64,000 bases of DNA from Sphingobacteriales bacterium (GCA_016200915.1 JACQDV010000006.1:42218-106217), one strand, 5' to 3'. Numbered from the stretch's first letter, positions 1-9,174 are shown. Notes: generated by a model not told the origin, from the letters alone. Numbers and translations are program-made.

Positions 1-587
1 TTATATTGTATTAACTCATACAGGCTGCACATCTCATCAGCAGCAGGTTTTGTTTGTGCAGGGAAAAGGATTGAAAACGAACTAACAAAACGCTTGTAGG
101 AAGAAAGCCTGGTTACCAGTGAACCAATCCTGCTGAGCAGCAGTTTTTGAGTAAGGGTAGCCCGGTGTGTTTCAGGAAATAACCCTCCGTTAAGCAGACA
201 GCAGGAATTGATTTTATTTTCCTCCCTGTCTAATTGCCTTGCTAAAAGCTCCTGTGCAACGGTATCGCCATAATCATGGGCAATCAGATGATAATAGTCA
301 ATGTTTAAATGTAGCAGCAGTTGCTCAACAAGGTTAGCCTGGTCTTTTATTGAATAATTATAGTTTTTGGGTTTGTGAGAAAAACCATATCCAATAAAGT
401 CCAGTGTTATCAGCTGGTATGTTTTGCTGAGTGTGTCCCATACTTTGTGCCAGTCCCAGGAGGAAGTAGGAAAACCATGCAATAAAACAAGGGGCTCGCC
501 ACTACCCTCAACTATATAAAATATGTTATGACCCTGGTAGCTGAACCATTTGCCTTTTTTATACCATTGATCAATTGAGTAAGTCAT
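1..587 (-). CDS. alpha/beta hydrolase, MEST (PEG1)-like, C-terminus cut off by window edge
   Basis: Reading leftwards from the ATG at 587, 195 codons stay open to the window edge, so the C-terminus is missing. The protein starts MTYSIDQWYKKGKWFSYQG. It has an oxyanion-hole segment HGFPTSSWDW (about residue 40) and a nucleophile elbow AHDYGD (about residue 105). Asp at the nucleophile position is typical of the epoxide hydrolase/haloalkane dehalogenase branch of the alpha/beta hydrolases. The stretches HDYGDTVAQELL and NGGLFPETHR closely resemble, from memory, the vertebrate MEST/PEG1 protein and its bacterial homologues. The natural substrate of this family is not established. The acid and His catalytic residues would lie beyond the edge. 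The enzyme is probably cytoplasmic, as no signal peptide is visible. Confidence 0.85.
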   Translation of the reverse strand, partial: MTYSIDQWYKKGKWFSYQGHNIFYIVEGSGEPLVLLHGFPTSSWDWHKVWDTLSKTYQLITLDFIGYGFSHKPKNYNYSIKDQANLVEQLLLHLNIDYYHLIAHDYGDTVAQELLARQLDREENKINSCCLLNGGLFPETHRATLTQKLLLSRIGSLVTRLSSYKRFVSSFSILFPAQTKPAADEMCSLYELIQY

Positions 588-624
588 GAGTATTGTTGCT
601 ACAAGCTACTAAAAAAGCCTTTCA

Positions 625-1008
625 TCAGTAATACCAATTGCCCAAAATTTGTCTATACCGATTGTCTGGCTTTTTGTCTGTATAAAAATAGTAGATACCA
701 TGTGATATGTCCAACATGCCCCATGTCCGATAAAAAATCTTTGCACTGTCCTTTGTAATTAGACTGATACCTGTGTTCTTTAGTCTTTCCTTAATTTGAT
801 TTGCCTCTTTATTTGTGAATCCATTTCTTGTCCAAAGTTCTGATGAAGGAGAAATAAACAAGTTGTTGCTCTTTGACGCTAAGAGATTTGTCACTCTATT
901 TAAATTTTCGTCATGTTTATTTATGAAAAGTCTATAAGATGTTTTTATCAAAACGGGTTCAATCAACTGTTGTAGCCCAATTGAGAGCATTACTATAAGT
1001 GTCCACAA
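625..1008 (-). CDS. hypothetical protein with N-terminal membrane anchor
   Basis: A 127-residue protein I do not recognise. The first 20 residues (MWTLIVMLSIGLQQLIEPVL) form one hydrophobic segment that could be a membrane anchor or an uncleaved signal. The rest is polar and mixed alpha/beta in character, with an aromatic C-terminus (ILGNWYY). Its start overlaps the end of the upstream small membrane-protein gene by 16 bp on the same strand, so the two are probably co-transcribed and translationally coupled. No catalytic motif is visible. Codon use looks like that of the neighbours. Confidence 0.6.
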   Translation of the reverse strand: MWTLIVMLSIGLQQLIEPVLIKTSYRLFINKHDENLNRVTNLLASKSNNLFISPSSELWTRNGFTNKEANQIKERLKNTGISLITKDSAKIFYRTWGMLDISHGIYYFYTDKKPDNRYRQILGNWYY

Positions 1009-1187
1009 TAACTTACTTTTAAGGGTGTCCCTTTGAAAAGAATTGTAAGGAATGATATACTGGCAATACTAAGCCCGGTTAAAAGAATAATGTCATAAGT
1101 GCCGGTATCTCTACCAAACCAAAAGAAGCTAGTGATAATAATGAAAATTCCTGTCAGTAAGCTAATATGTCGAAGCGAAAATTTCAT
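993..1187 (-). CDS. small membrane protein, hypothetical
   Basis: A 64-residue protein with two hydrophobic helices: about residues 8-22 (ISLLTGIFIIITSFFWF) and 33-50 (IILLTGLSIASISFLTIL). It is first in a two-gene unit with the anchored protein downstream, overlapping it by 16 bp. I see no family signature. The paired organisation suggests the two products act together at the membrane, but that is inference from gene order only. Confidence 0.55.
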   Translation of the reverse strand: MKFSLRHISLLTGIFIIITSFFWFGRDTGTYDIILLTGLSIASISFLTILFKGTPLKVSYCGHL

Positions 1188-1351
1188 TTAAGGTTTGTTT
1201 AACTGGCATCAAGTAAAGTTAAAGAATTTCTGTCTTCGAATACTCAACGATCCTTGCTTTGCTCATTGTAAGGCTGAAGATTTTACCCATTGTCCGTCAG
1301 CATTTATGCCAATGCTGCTGTTGGCAGCAGCCTGATTCTTAATTTTGGAAA

Positions 1352-1741
1352 ATGAAAACAGCAACAATTATTTCAAGAATAATACTGGGATTTATTTATT
1401 TAGTTTTTGGGTTAGACTATTACTTCCATTTTATTCCTTACGAACCACATCATACCGGTAAAGTGCTGGCGTTTAAAGAAGGACTTAAAGGGGTAGGCTA
1501 TTTTTACCCGATGATAAAATCAATTCAAATTGCGGGTGGTATTTCATTATTGATTAACCGGTATGTACCTTTTTTTGCAGTTGTACTGTTTCCAATTAGT
1601 GTAAACGTATTTCTGTATCACACCATCCTGGTTCCTTCCGGCTGGTTGATGGGTGTATTATTATTAGTACCCAATTTATTCCTGGGATATGCGTATAGAA
1701 AATATTATAATGGAATGTTTGTAAAAAGACCTCTTGTGTAG
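1352..1741 (+). CDS. DoxX-like small membrane protein
   Basis: A 129-residue protein with four hydrophobic segments (about residues 5-24, 54-68, 71-90 and 96-113). It begins MKTATIISRIILGFIYLVFG, the pattern of DoxX-like/DUF4383-type four-helix membrane proteins: a basic first helix with R and G, followed by a short loop before helix 2. The biochemical role of DoxX-like proteins is mostly unknown; some are linked to thiosulfate:quinone or redox chemistry. The gene is monocistronic, and a hairpin terminator overlaps its stop codon. Confidence 0.75.
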   Translation: MKTATIISRIILGFIYLVFGLDYYFHFIPYEPHHTGKVLAFKEGLKGVGYFYPMIKSIQIAGGISLLINRYVPFFAVVLFPISVNVFLYHTILVPSGWLMGVLLLVPNLFLGYAYRKYYNGMFVKRPLV

Positions 1742-1753
1742 AGATGTCTTTTT
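1723..1753 (+). terminator. intrinsic terminator overlapping the stop of the DoxX-like gene
   Basis: Arms AAAAAGAC (1723-1730) and GTCTTTTT (1746-1753) pair perfectly. An inner CTCT/AGAG stem closes a TGTGT loop. The stop codon (1739-1741) lies in the loop and stem, and the hairpin ends in a T run. Confidence 0.7.
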
Positions 1754-1925
1754 ATGTCCGTTGGTGTCATACCAATTTAAGAAGGAATCTGCTAATGATA
1801 TGCAGTAATGTTGATGATAATTAAATTTTTGGAAACGATATATTAAACTAATCTTGGCTGCTTATTACATTCCCCCTATCTTAGTTACATAATCCAGGTA
1901 TAAATAACCAGTATAAACAGCATTT

Positions 1926-2957
1926 ATGACAACTCTCAAAAATATTTTGCCATTCTTGTTATTTTCGGTTTTGCTAATGGAGTGCAGCAAGAAGAAAGAC
2001 AGTACTCCTACTCCTCCAACAAACCTGAATGTAACAGCCACTGTTAATCCTGATAATAGTGGCAATGTAAGTTTTGTAGTTTCGGCTACCAACGCAGCCA
2101 GTTACGAAATTGATTTTGGAGATGGGTTTGCCGGTACCATTAGCGGCACTTCCGTTACACATAAATATTATTCATCCGGAGATTTTAATGTTACCGTTAC
2201 GGCAACAAGTGCTTCCGGAAAATCTGTTTCTAAAACAATTTCAGTAACCGTAACCGTTGTATTAAAATTAGTGTGGAGCGATGAGTTTGATACACCCGGC
2301 AGTCCTGATAATACAAAATGGGGATATGATATTGGAACAGGCAGTGGCGGCTGGGGCAATAATGAACTGGAGTATTATACCAACCGTACTGAAAACGTTT
2401 CCATATCAGGTGGTACCTTAAAAATTAATTTACTTAAAGAATCCTATAGCGGCAGCAGCTATACCTCTGCCCGTATGCTTACAAAAGATAAGTATTCTTT
2501 TAAGTACGGTAAAATTGAGGTAAAGGCAAAACTCCCTGCCGGTGTTGGTACCTGGCCTGCCATCTGGATGCTGGGAGATAATATCAACACTGCAGGATGG
2601 CCTGGCTGTGGTGAAATAGATATTATGGAGCATGTTGGTAAAACGCTTAATACCATTTATAGTACGCTGCACTACCCGGGCCATTCCGGTGCTAACGGTT
2701 CTGGCAGCAACACTACATTGGCCACTGCTACTACCGACTTTCATCGCTATGGATTGGAATGGACTCCATTTAGCTTAAAGTTTTCCATTGATGATAATGT
2801 ATTCTACACATTCACCAATCTTTCATCATATCCCTTTAATCAAAACTTCTTTATTATTTTAAATGTAGCTATGGGTGGAAACTTTGGTGGCCCGGTTGAT
2901 CCGGCTATTACCAGTGCCACCATGGAAGTGGATTATGTAAGGGTTTATCAACAATAA
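1926..2957 (+). CDS. PKD domain and GH16 beta-glucanase (laminarinase-like) lipoprotein
   Basis: A 343-residue secreted glycoside hydrolase. The N-terminus is a hydrophobic signal ending near C20 (LLMECSKKK), a relaxed lipobox followed by a Lys-rich stretch, so the protein is probably a surface or periplasmic lipoprotein. Residues about 33-110 form a PKD/Ig-like domain (YEIDFGDGFAG, then HKYYSSGDFNVTVTATS). Residues about 113-343 form a GH16 catalytic domain beginning KLVWSDEFDTPG. The active-site signature GEIDIMEHVG is complete (nucleophile E230, D232, acid/base E235). GH16 enzymes with this signature cleave beta-1,3- or mixed 1,3/1,4-glucans with retention. Family and fold are clear; exact substrate is inference. 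A second GH16 gene lies at 35.9 kb. Confidence 0.92.
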   Translation: MTTLKNILPFLLFSVLLMECSKKKDSTPTPPTNLNVTATVNPDNSGNVSFVVSATNAASYEIDFGDGFAGTISGTSVTHKYYSSGDFNVTVTATSASGKSVSKTISVTVTVVLKLVWSDEFDTPGSPDNTKWGYDIGTGSGGWGNNELEYYTNRTENVSISGGTLKINLLKESYSGSSYTSARMLTKDKYSFKYGKIEVKAKLPAGVGTWPAIWMLGDNINTAGWPGCGEIDIMEHVGKTLNTIYSTLHYPGHSGANGSGSNTTLATATTDFHRYGLEWTPFSLKFSIDDNVFYTFTNLSSYPFNQNFFIILNVAMGGNFGGPVDPAITSATMEVDYVRVYQQ

Positions 2958-3054
2958 ACTTCTATTACTTATTACAGAAAAGTAAACCGGCAATTTTGAA
3001 CGAGCCCCGTCTTCCATTACCGGTATTATCAAAATTAGGCTGGTTAAAAACCGA

Positions 3055-3091
3055 TACTACAATTGAGCTATGCAATAGGTCAATTGTAGTA
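3055..3091. promoter_or_regulatory. 12-bp inverted repeat overlapping the aspartate kinase promoter
   Basis: TACTACAATTGA (3055-3066) is repeated perfectly inverted as TCAATTGTAGTA (3080-3091) with a 13-nt spacer. The right arm contains a TTG that sits 21 bp upstream of the TAtcTTTG element, where a Bacteroidota -33 element would be. A dimeric repressor bound here would block the promoter. A hairpin role for upstream transcription is the alternative. Confidence 0.5.
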
Positions 3092-3107
3092 AAATATCCA
3101 TCTCCCT

Positions 3108-3115
3108 TATCTTTG
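3108..3115 (+). promoter_or_regulatory. promoter -7 element for aspartate kinase
   Basis: TATCTTTG followed by CG matches the Bacteroidota primary sigma consensus TAnnTTTG. Transcription would start a few bases downstream, giving a leader of about 60 nt before the ATG at 3180. Confidence 0.65.
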
Positions 3116-3179
3116 CGCAACTTTATACCATTAAACCCTTCAACATCTTAAACTTCTCAAACTTATTGAACGCATACAT

Positions 3180-4442
3180 ATGAACGTATTCAAATTTGGT
3201 GGCGCCAGTGTAAACAGTGTGGACAGAATTAAAAAGGTGGCTGATATTCTCCGTAACTATCCCAATGAAAAGCTGCTGATTGTTATCTCTGCCATGGGCA
3301 AAACCACCAATGCCCTGGAAAAAGTAGTGGAAGCATTTTTTACAGGGAAGAAAGACGAAGGATTGAATTTATTTCATACCGTTAAAGAAACACATTTAAC
3401 CACTGCCAAATACCTGCTGGTTAAAAACTATAATGCTACTGAAAGACAATTAGCTGATTTCTTTACTGAAGTAGAATGGTTGCTGCATGATAAACCAGTG
3501 AGGGAATTTGATTATTACTACGACCAGGTAGTTTGTGTGGGTGAGTTATTATCAACGGCTATTGTTAGTGCTTATTTAAATGAAGTGGGCATCAGCAATA
3601 CTTGGGTAGATGTAAGAGATGTGTTTAGAACCGATGATAATTTCAGGGATGCCAATATTAATTGGGGGGAAACACAGGAAAATGTAAACAATAACATCAT
3701 TCCACTGTATGATGAAACCAATATTGTAATGACACAGGGGTTTATTAGTTGTACGGATGAAAATGAAAGCACTACACTGGGTCGTGAAGGAAGTGATTAT
3801 ACTGCTGCTGTATTTGCGAATATGATGGATGCTACGGCACAAACCATCTGGAAAGATGTAGAAAGTGTGATGAATGCTGATCCCAAACAATTTCCCAATG
3901 CACAACCTATTTACGAACTCAATTATGATGAAGTAATTGAGATGGCGTATTATGGCGCACAGGTAATACACCCCAAAACCATCAAGCCATTGCAGAATAA
4001 AGGCATTCCTTTATATGTAAAATGCTTTCTCGATCCTTCTTTACAAGGAACGTATATACATGATGAGCCGGTTAAAGGCCTACCTCCTATACTTGTGGTG
4101 AAGGATAACCAGGTGCTGATGCATTTGCATTCGCTGGATTATTCTTTTGTGGGAGAAAAACCAATCAGTCGCCTGTATCAATTATTATCGGAAATAAAAA
4201 TAAAGCCTAACCTGCTGCAAAGCGGTGCCGTAAGCTTAATGCTTTGCTTAGATGATCGTTCAGATAAAATTGAAAAGCTGGCGATTGCTGCCTCTGAATT
4301 ATTTGAAGTGCAGGTAGAAAAAGGGTTATCACTTCTTACTATCCGTCATTATAATCAATCCATACTGGATGAAATGACTACTGGAAAAACTATTGTGCTA
4401 AAGCAACAATCTGCTGATACCGTACAGGTGCTGATGAAGTGA
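3180..4442 (+). CDS. lysC: aspartate kinase, monofunctional
   Basis: A 420-residue aspartokinase, which phosphorylates L-aspartate to 4-phospho-L-aspartate, the first step toward Lys, Thr and Met. It opens MNVFKFGGASVNSVDRIKKV, the KFGG(T/A)SV ATP-binding motif of the amino acid kinase fold. The substrate-binding segment TTLGREGSDYTAA (about residues 198-210) and VIHPKTIKPLQ (about 261) are typical of aspartokinases. A C-terminal ACT-like region (about 300-420) would carry allosteric feedback control. There is no homoserine dehydrogenase fusion. The stop codon directly abuts the stop of the convergent T9SS cargo gene. Upstream are a TAnnTTTG promoter and a perfect inverted repeat that may be an operator. 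Confidence 0.93.
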   Translation: MNVFKFGGASVNSVDRIKKVADILRNYPNEKLLIVISAMGKTTNALEKVVEAFFTGKKDEGLNLFHTVKETHLTTAKYLLVKNYNATERQLADFFTEVEWLLHDKPVREFDYYYDQVVCVGELLSTAIVSAYLNEVGISNTWVDVRDVFRTDDNFRDANINWGETQENVNNNIIPLYDETNIVMTQGFISCTDENESTTLGREGSDYTAAVFANMMDATAQTIWKDVESVMNADPKQFPNAQPIYELNYDEVIEMAYYGAQVIHPKTIKPLQNKGIPLYVKCFLDPSLQGTYIHDEPVKGLPPILVVKDNQVLMHLHSLDYSFVGEKPISRLYQLLSEIKIKPNLLQSGAVSLMLCLDDRSDKIEKLAIAASELFEVQVEKGLSLLTIRHYNQSILDEMTTGKTIVLKQQSADTVQVLMK

Positions 4443-6341
4443 TTATTGTTTGATGAATTTTATTGTCTGGCTGCTGTTATCCGTAATAACATGTAAAAAA
4501 TACATTCCGGGTGAAAGGAATTTAACGGAAATATTTTTAGTAAAGTTATTGGCTGAAATATAATTATGCTGTGTAAAGCAAACTCTTCCATTAATATCAG
4601 TAATAGTAAAGGATGCCTGCTGGCTCAATCCTGTAATACTAACCGTTAAATTATCTTTCACCGGGTTAGGAGCAATTACTAAATGATTACTATTCCTTTC
4701 ATTCACCATTACAATATCAGAATAATATTGGTGTCCATCTTTTGTGATAGCCACCAGGCGATAATACACTTTATTACGTTCTCCCCTGTCAGTATAATTA
4801 TTGTTATTCGCTGACAATATAGCAACACCAGTAAATTGATTTCTATTGTATGATTTCTCAACAGCAATTTGTTTTATAGCTTCTGTTGTACTTAAGTTCC
4901 AGCTAAGTTTATTACCGGCATCTGCTGATACAGCATTAAAGTTCAAAATAACCGGTACTGCTAATCCGCTGCAACTGGCCACACCCATCGGTGCTGCATA
5001 ATTATTAAGCACTGTTCCGTTAGCACCGGCTGTAGCACCTTGCGCATTATTTAAACAGGCGGCAACTTTTACTACACCGTTAGTACCTCCTGTTACATTT
5101 GTACTCAATGTTCCGGGAACTGAAGCGGCGCTAATCCAAACTACACCACCACCACCACCGCCACCAGGACCGGTACATTGCGAAAGAAATCCTGAATTAT
5201 TTCCATTACCACCTTTTGCTTCTGCAATTACATTGGTGGAAATAGTTGCTGCATCAATAATTATTACTCCACCGGCGCCACCACCTCCGGCGCCATCGCC
5301 ATTAGCTTCGTATATGCTTGGCGAATTTGTTGCATTCACGGGTTGTTTACCATTTGCTTCAATGGTATGACTTACTCCATCCAATGTTGAACAAGTAATA
5401 ATAATAATTCCACCACCATTACCGCCGCCAACGCCCTGGCTATTGTTTTCATGTCCGGCGCCACCACCGCCACCCATGAATATTCTATTAGTACCTGTTG
5501 AATAACCATAACTGTTTAATGCTACTCCGCCAATACCGGAGTTTGTTCCGTTACATGCTAAACCTGTTTGATTACCACCATTGCCACCACTTCCATAATT
5601 AGCACCACCAGCTCCACCGCTGTTATGATTATTACCACCACCACCGCCATTAGCAAACTTTCCTTTGCCACATTGCTTACCGCTGATGGTTGCAGCGATT
5701 CCTTCTCCTTTATATGCGCCTGAACCATAATCATCCGGAACTAAATCATAATAATAAGCAGTAGCCGGAAGAATACCTGCACAGGTTGGACCAAAATTGT
5801 ATAATGTTCCGCCTACAAAGCCGGAACCAGTTGCAGATACACCGCTATTCAACGTAACCGTTCCCGAAGCTTCAATCGCAATCACACCACCTGTACCGGT
5901 TGATGCATCCCATGTTTGAGCTTTTAATGTATCAGTGATAATTACATTGGTAAACTTTTCAACTTTCACCAATTGTAAATATGATGAAGCATCATAGCTG
6001 TTGATAAGATTTTCTCTGAACAGTACGGTATCATTATGAATGGCGCAGATATACGCAAACTCATACGAGCCAGCATTACCTGCTGAACTGATGGTACCGA
6101 AAGATGAACTATTACTGGTATTAACGGTTGCTCCTTTCATTTGGATGAGCAACACCTTGTCATCATAATGTAATCCTGTTGTGGAACTAAGCTTGGCTTC
6201 ACTGGTAGTAGTATTTATCGCTAAAACTTTGTAATAAGAATTAACAACACCAGAAATAGATTGTGCTGCAAGAAAAAAAGGCATTGCAGCAAAAACAATG
6301 ACTGCTATGAAGTAATATTTCTTTCTATTGCTGGTGTTCAC
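4443..6341 (-). CDS. glycine-rich T9SS-secreted surface protein with type A sorting domain
   Basis: A 632-residue secreted protein. The signal peptide is about residues 1-26 (AVIVFAAMPFFLAAQ). The middle, about 220-440, is extremely Gly/Asn-rich, with runs such as GGGGGNNHNSGGAGG and GGGGGGGVVWIS alternating with hydrophobic VIIIDAA strands, suggesting repeated beta-structure. Residues about 470-540 look Ig/fibronectin-like. The last about 75 residues (VIAPNPVKDNLTVSI ... GMYFLHVITD ... KFIKQ) are a typical type A C-terminal sorting domain recognised by the type IX secretion system, which carries the protein across the outer membrane. Function is probably adhesion or matrix; no enzyme motif was seen. 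It is convergent with lysC with no gap. Confidence 0.82.
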   Translation of the reverse strand: MNTSNRKKYYFIAVIVFAAMPFFLAAQSISGVVNSYYKVLAINTTTSEAKLSSTTGLHYDDKVLLIQMKGATVNTSNSSSFGTISSAGNAGSYEFAYICAIHNDTVLFRENLINSYDASSYLQLVKVEKFTNVIITDTLKAQTWDASTGTGGVIAIEASGTVTLNSGVSATGSGFVGGTLYNFGPTCAGILPATAYYYDLVPDDYGSGAYKGEGIAATISGKQCGKGKFANGGGGGNNHNSGGAGGANYGSGGNGGNQTGLACNGTNSGIGGVALNSYGYSTGTNRIFMGGGGGAGHENNSQGVGGGNGGGIIIITCSTLDGVSHTIEANGKQPVNATNSPSIYEANGDGAGGGGAGGVIIIDAATISTNVIAEAKGGNGNNSGFLSQCTGPGGGGGGGVVWISAASVPGTLSTNVTGGTNGVVKVAACLNNAQGATAGANGTVLNNYAAPMGVASCSGLAVPVILNFNAVSADAGNKLSWNLSTTEAIKQIAVEKSYNRNQFTGVAILSANNNNYTDRGERNKVYYRLVAITKDGHQYYSDIVMVNERNSNHLVIAPNPVKDNLTVSITGLSQQASFTITDINGRVCFTQHNYISANNFTKNISVKFLSPGMYFLHVITDNSSQTIKFIKQ

Positions 6342-6660
6342 ATGTTGAAATTAAAACATTTTACTGATGGCTTAACCAGTTCATTCAATCAGTAAGCCAT
6401 TCATAAAAATATATCACCATTCGTCACCACACAAACAATGCATCGCTTTTATTTTTGAAATGTTTTCAATAAAATACCATAACATAAAAGCCTGAATTTC
6501 ATTGTAAATCAACTGACAGCAAAACAATATTTCATCTTTTCATTTTATCCCTTGCTTTCCGCCGTTCACCCCAAAAAATGTACAGTTCACAGTATATCAC
6601 ATTTTTGGCTGTAACATTCCGGTATATGTTTGCGTCACATTAATCAAAAAACTATAGACT
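6342..6660. other. 319-bp intergenic region between divergent secreted-protein genes
   Basis: No convincing ORF or RNA. It holds an 8-bp inverted repeat, ATGGCTTA (6367-6374) and TAAGCCAT (6393-6400), just upstream of the T9SS cargo gene on the minus strand. The promoter of the TonB-type gene lies at its right end. The middle is plain AT-rich sequence. Confidence 0.5.
6605..6632 (+). promoter_or_regulatory. promoter of the TonB-type outer-membrane gene
   Basis: A TTG (6605-6607) is separated by 17 bp from TATGTTTG (6625-6632), matching the Bacteroidota TTG / TAnnTTTG pair. The predicted start lies about 25-30 nt before the ATG at 6661. Confidence 0.6.
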
Positions 6661-9096
6661 ATGCGTAAATTGATTGTACTGGTGATTGGCTTAATAGCAT
6701 GGACATTAACTTCAGCACAAACAGCTAACACTGAAAAAGGAAAAATTTCCGGTAAACTAACCAGTACAGATGGCAAAGCAGTAGCGGCAGCCACTGTGAG
6801 TTTACAAAAAACAGCAGATAACAGTTTGGTAAAAGCTGTGGTAAGTAATACTACCGGTCAGTATGAACTGGAAAGTATCGCTTACGGCGATTACTCACTT
6901 GAAATCAGTTATGTTGGTTTTGAAAAATCGGTTAAGAAAATTAAAGTGGAGAGCAAACAAACTACTGCCGATTTTACACTAATAGCTTCTTCCAAAGCAT
7001 TGGGTGAAGTAGTGGTTAAAAGTAAAAAACCTTTAATTGAAGTAAAAGCAGATAAAACTGTTTTTAATGTTGAAAGCAGCATTAATGCACAGGGAAGTAA
7101 TGCACTGGAATTATTATCAAAAAGTCCTGGTGTGCTGGTTGATAACAACGAGAATATTTCTGTAAAAGGTAAAACGGGAACAAAGATCTATGTTGATGGC
7201 AAAATGATGCAGTTAGATAATAAAGATTTGGCTGCTTATTTAAAAAGCATCAACAGCAACGATATTGAAGCCATTGAAATGATCACTAACCCCAGTGCAA
7301 AATATGATGCCAGTGGTAATGCAGGTATCATCAATATCCGTTTAAAGAAAAATAAAAAATACGGTACAAATGGTAATTTGAATCTTGGTTATGTACAGGG
7401 TATTACACCTAAAGCAAACGGATCAGTTGCACTTAACTATCGTGATAAAAAGATCAACCTCTTCAGTAATGTTGGTGGTAATTTAGGAAACTATAATGAG
7501 CGGTTGGATTTATACCGTATTCAAAGTGATAGTCTCTTTGATCAGCACAGCAGAAACGTGTACAAAGATAAATCTGTAAATGCAAAAGTGGGCGCCGATT
7601 TATTTCTTGATAGCAAGAACACTATTGGTGTAATGGCAACAGCTAACTTTAATGATAACACATGGTTGGGTAACAGCAACACCAATATTTATTATCAACC
7701 TACTGGTGAATATGTAAAGCAATTAAAAGCATTCAACACTATTCCGGGAAGCCGTACGAATGCAAATTTCAATGGTAACTACCGGTATGCTGATACCAGT
7801 GGCAAAACCATTAACGTAGATGCTGACTATGGCTTGTTCCGTGGTGCCGGCAGAAGCTATCAGCCAAACAACTATTATTCGCCAACTGGCAACTTGCTAT
7901 ACCAGTTAATCTATCGTAACAGTACCCCTACCGATATTGACATCTATACTATTAAAGCTGATGTAGAGATCAATAAATGGAAAGGTAAATTAGGTTATGG
8001 TGCCAAAGCTGCTTATGTAAGAACTAAAAATACATTTGACTTTTATAATGTAATTGATGGCAACGATGTGAAGCAATTAGGAAAAAGCAACAGTTTTGAT
8101 TATAAAGAAAATGTAAATGCGGCATATATTAATTATAACCGTCAATTAAATGCCAAGTGGGGATTGCAGGTTGGTTTAAGAGCAGAACAAACCAACAGTG
8201 AAGGTGTATTAACAAGAGCCGATGGCCAGCATCAAACGGATGATAAAGTAAAACGTAATTATTTAGATTTCTTTCCAAGTGGTGCATTAACCTGGACTGT
8301 TGACAAAAAGAATACATTGAACTTAACTTACAGCCGTCGTATTGATCGCCCAACTTACCAGGATCTCAATCCATTTGAAAATAAATTAGATGAATTAACT
8401 TATCAGAAAGGTAATGCATTCTTAAAACCTCAGTACACAGATAATGTTGAGTTAACGCATACTTTCATGGGCTTTATCAATACCACACTTAATTATAGCC
8501 ATGTAAAAGATTATTCAACCATGATCACTGACACAGCTAACAAGAATGCTACTTTCATTCAGCAGCGTAACCTGGCCAGTCAGCAAATAGTTGGATTAAA
8601 CATTGGCTCACCCTTACCAATCGCCAAATGGTGGAATGGTTATGTGAATGTTTGGGGCAACAGGCAAATGTTTAAAGGTGAGTTTAACGGCACAAAATTA
8701 AACCGCAGCTATACCTTGTATGGTTTATATATGCAGAACAATTTTACCATCTCGCAAAAGAAAGGATTTAATGCAGAGATCAGTGGCTGGTACAATGGCA
8801 AGAGTGTTTGGGGTGGTACATGGGTAGTTAAACCAATGGGTGGTTTTGATGTTGGTCTGCAAAAAGCAATTTTAAAGGGTAAAGGAAGTTTGAAAGCTTC
8901 TGTTACTGATGTGTTGTTTACACAATACTGGACAGCAACAAATGATTTTGGCGGTGTTTACTTAAAAGGCACAGGCAAGAATGAATCAAGAACATTCCGT
9001 CTCAACTTCAGCTACCGCTTTGGCAACAACAATGTAAAAGCAGCAAGAGATCGTAAAACCGGATTGGAAAGCGAAGCCGGAAGGATTAAAAGATAA
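6661..9096 (+). CDS. outer membrane beta-barrel protein, TonB-dependent receptor-like with CarboxypepD_reg-like domain
   Basis: An 811-residue outer-membrane protein. The signal peptide is MRKLIVLVIGLIAWTLTSAQ. Residues about 27-110 are a carboxypeptidase-regulatory-like beta-sandwich (ISGKLTSTDGKAVAAATVSL ... SYVGFEKSVKKI). Residues about 115-230 are a plug-like domain (NALELLSKSPGVLVDNNENI ... IYVDGKMMQLD ... SAKYDASGNAGIINIRLKK). The remainder is a long beta-barrel of the OMP_b-brl_3 type. There is no SusD partner beside it, so it is probably not a glycan-utilisation SusC. Members of this group are annotated as TonB-dependent receptors with unknown cargo. The gene is monocistronic, with its own promoter and a strong terminator. 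Confidence 0.88.
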   Translation: MRKLIVLVIGLIAWTLTSAQTANTEKGKISGKLTSTDGKAVAAATVSLQKTADNSLVKAVVSNTTGQYELESIAYGDYSLEISYVGFEKSVKKIKVESKQTTADFTLIASSKALGEVVVKSKKPLIEVKADKTVFNVESSINAQGSNALELLSKSPGVLVDNNENISVKGKTGTKIYVDGKMMQLDNKDLAAYLKSINSNDIEAIEMITNPSAKYDASGNAGIINIRLKKNKKYGTNGNLNLGYVQGITPKANGSVALNYRDKKINLFSNVGGNLGNYNERLDLYRIQSDSLFDQHSRNVYKDKSVNAKVGADLFLDSKNTIGVMATANFNDNTWLGNSNTNIYYQPTGEYVKQLKAFNTIPGSRTNANFNGNYRYADTSGKTINVDADYGLFRGAGRSYQPNNYYSPTGNLLYQLIYRNSTPTDIDIYTIKADVEINKWKGKLGYGAKAAYVRTKNTFDFYNVIDGNDVKQLGKSNSFDYKENVNAAYINYNRQLNAKWGLQVGLRAEQTNSEGVLTRADGQHQTDDKVKRNYLDFFPSGALTWTVDKKNTLNLTYSRRIDRPTYQDLNPFENKLDELTYQKGNAFLKPQYTDNVELTHTFMGFINTTLNYSHVKDYSTMITDTANKNATFIQQRNLASQQIVGLNIGSPLPIAKWWNGYVNVWGNRQMFKGEFNGTKLNRSYTLYGLYMQNNFTISQKKGFNAEISGWYNGKSVWGGTWVVKPMGGFDVGLQKAILKGKGSLKASVTDVLFTQYWTATNDFGGVYLKGTGKNESRTFRLNFSYRFGNNNVKAARDRKTGLESEAGRIKR

Positions 9097-9174
9097 ATCA
9101 TTAATGAACCAGTGATGCCCGGCACTGCTTCATGCTGAAAAACCTTATCACAAATAAAACCTTATCTCAAAAAA

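Noticed and set aside
4443..6341. Collagen-like or PE_PGRS-type protein
   Set aside because: The glycine runs lack G-x-y triplet periodicity, and the C-terminal T9SS domain explains it as secreted surface cargo.
6661..9096. SusC component of a polysaccharide utilisation locus
   Set aside because: No SusD gene follows, and the barrel type (OMP_b-brl) differs from SusC.
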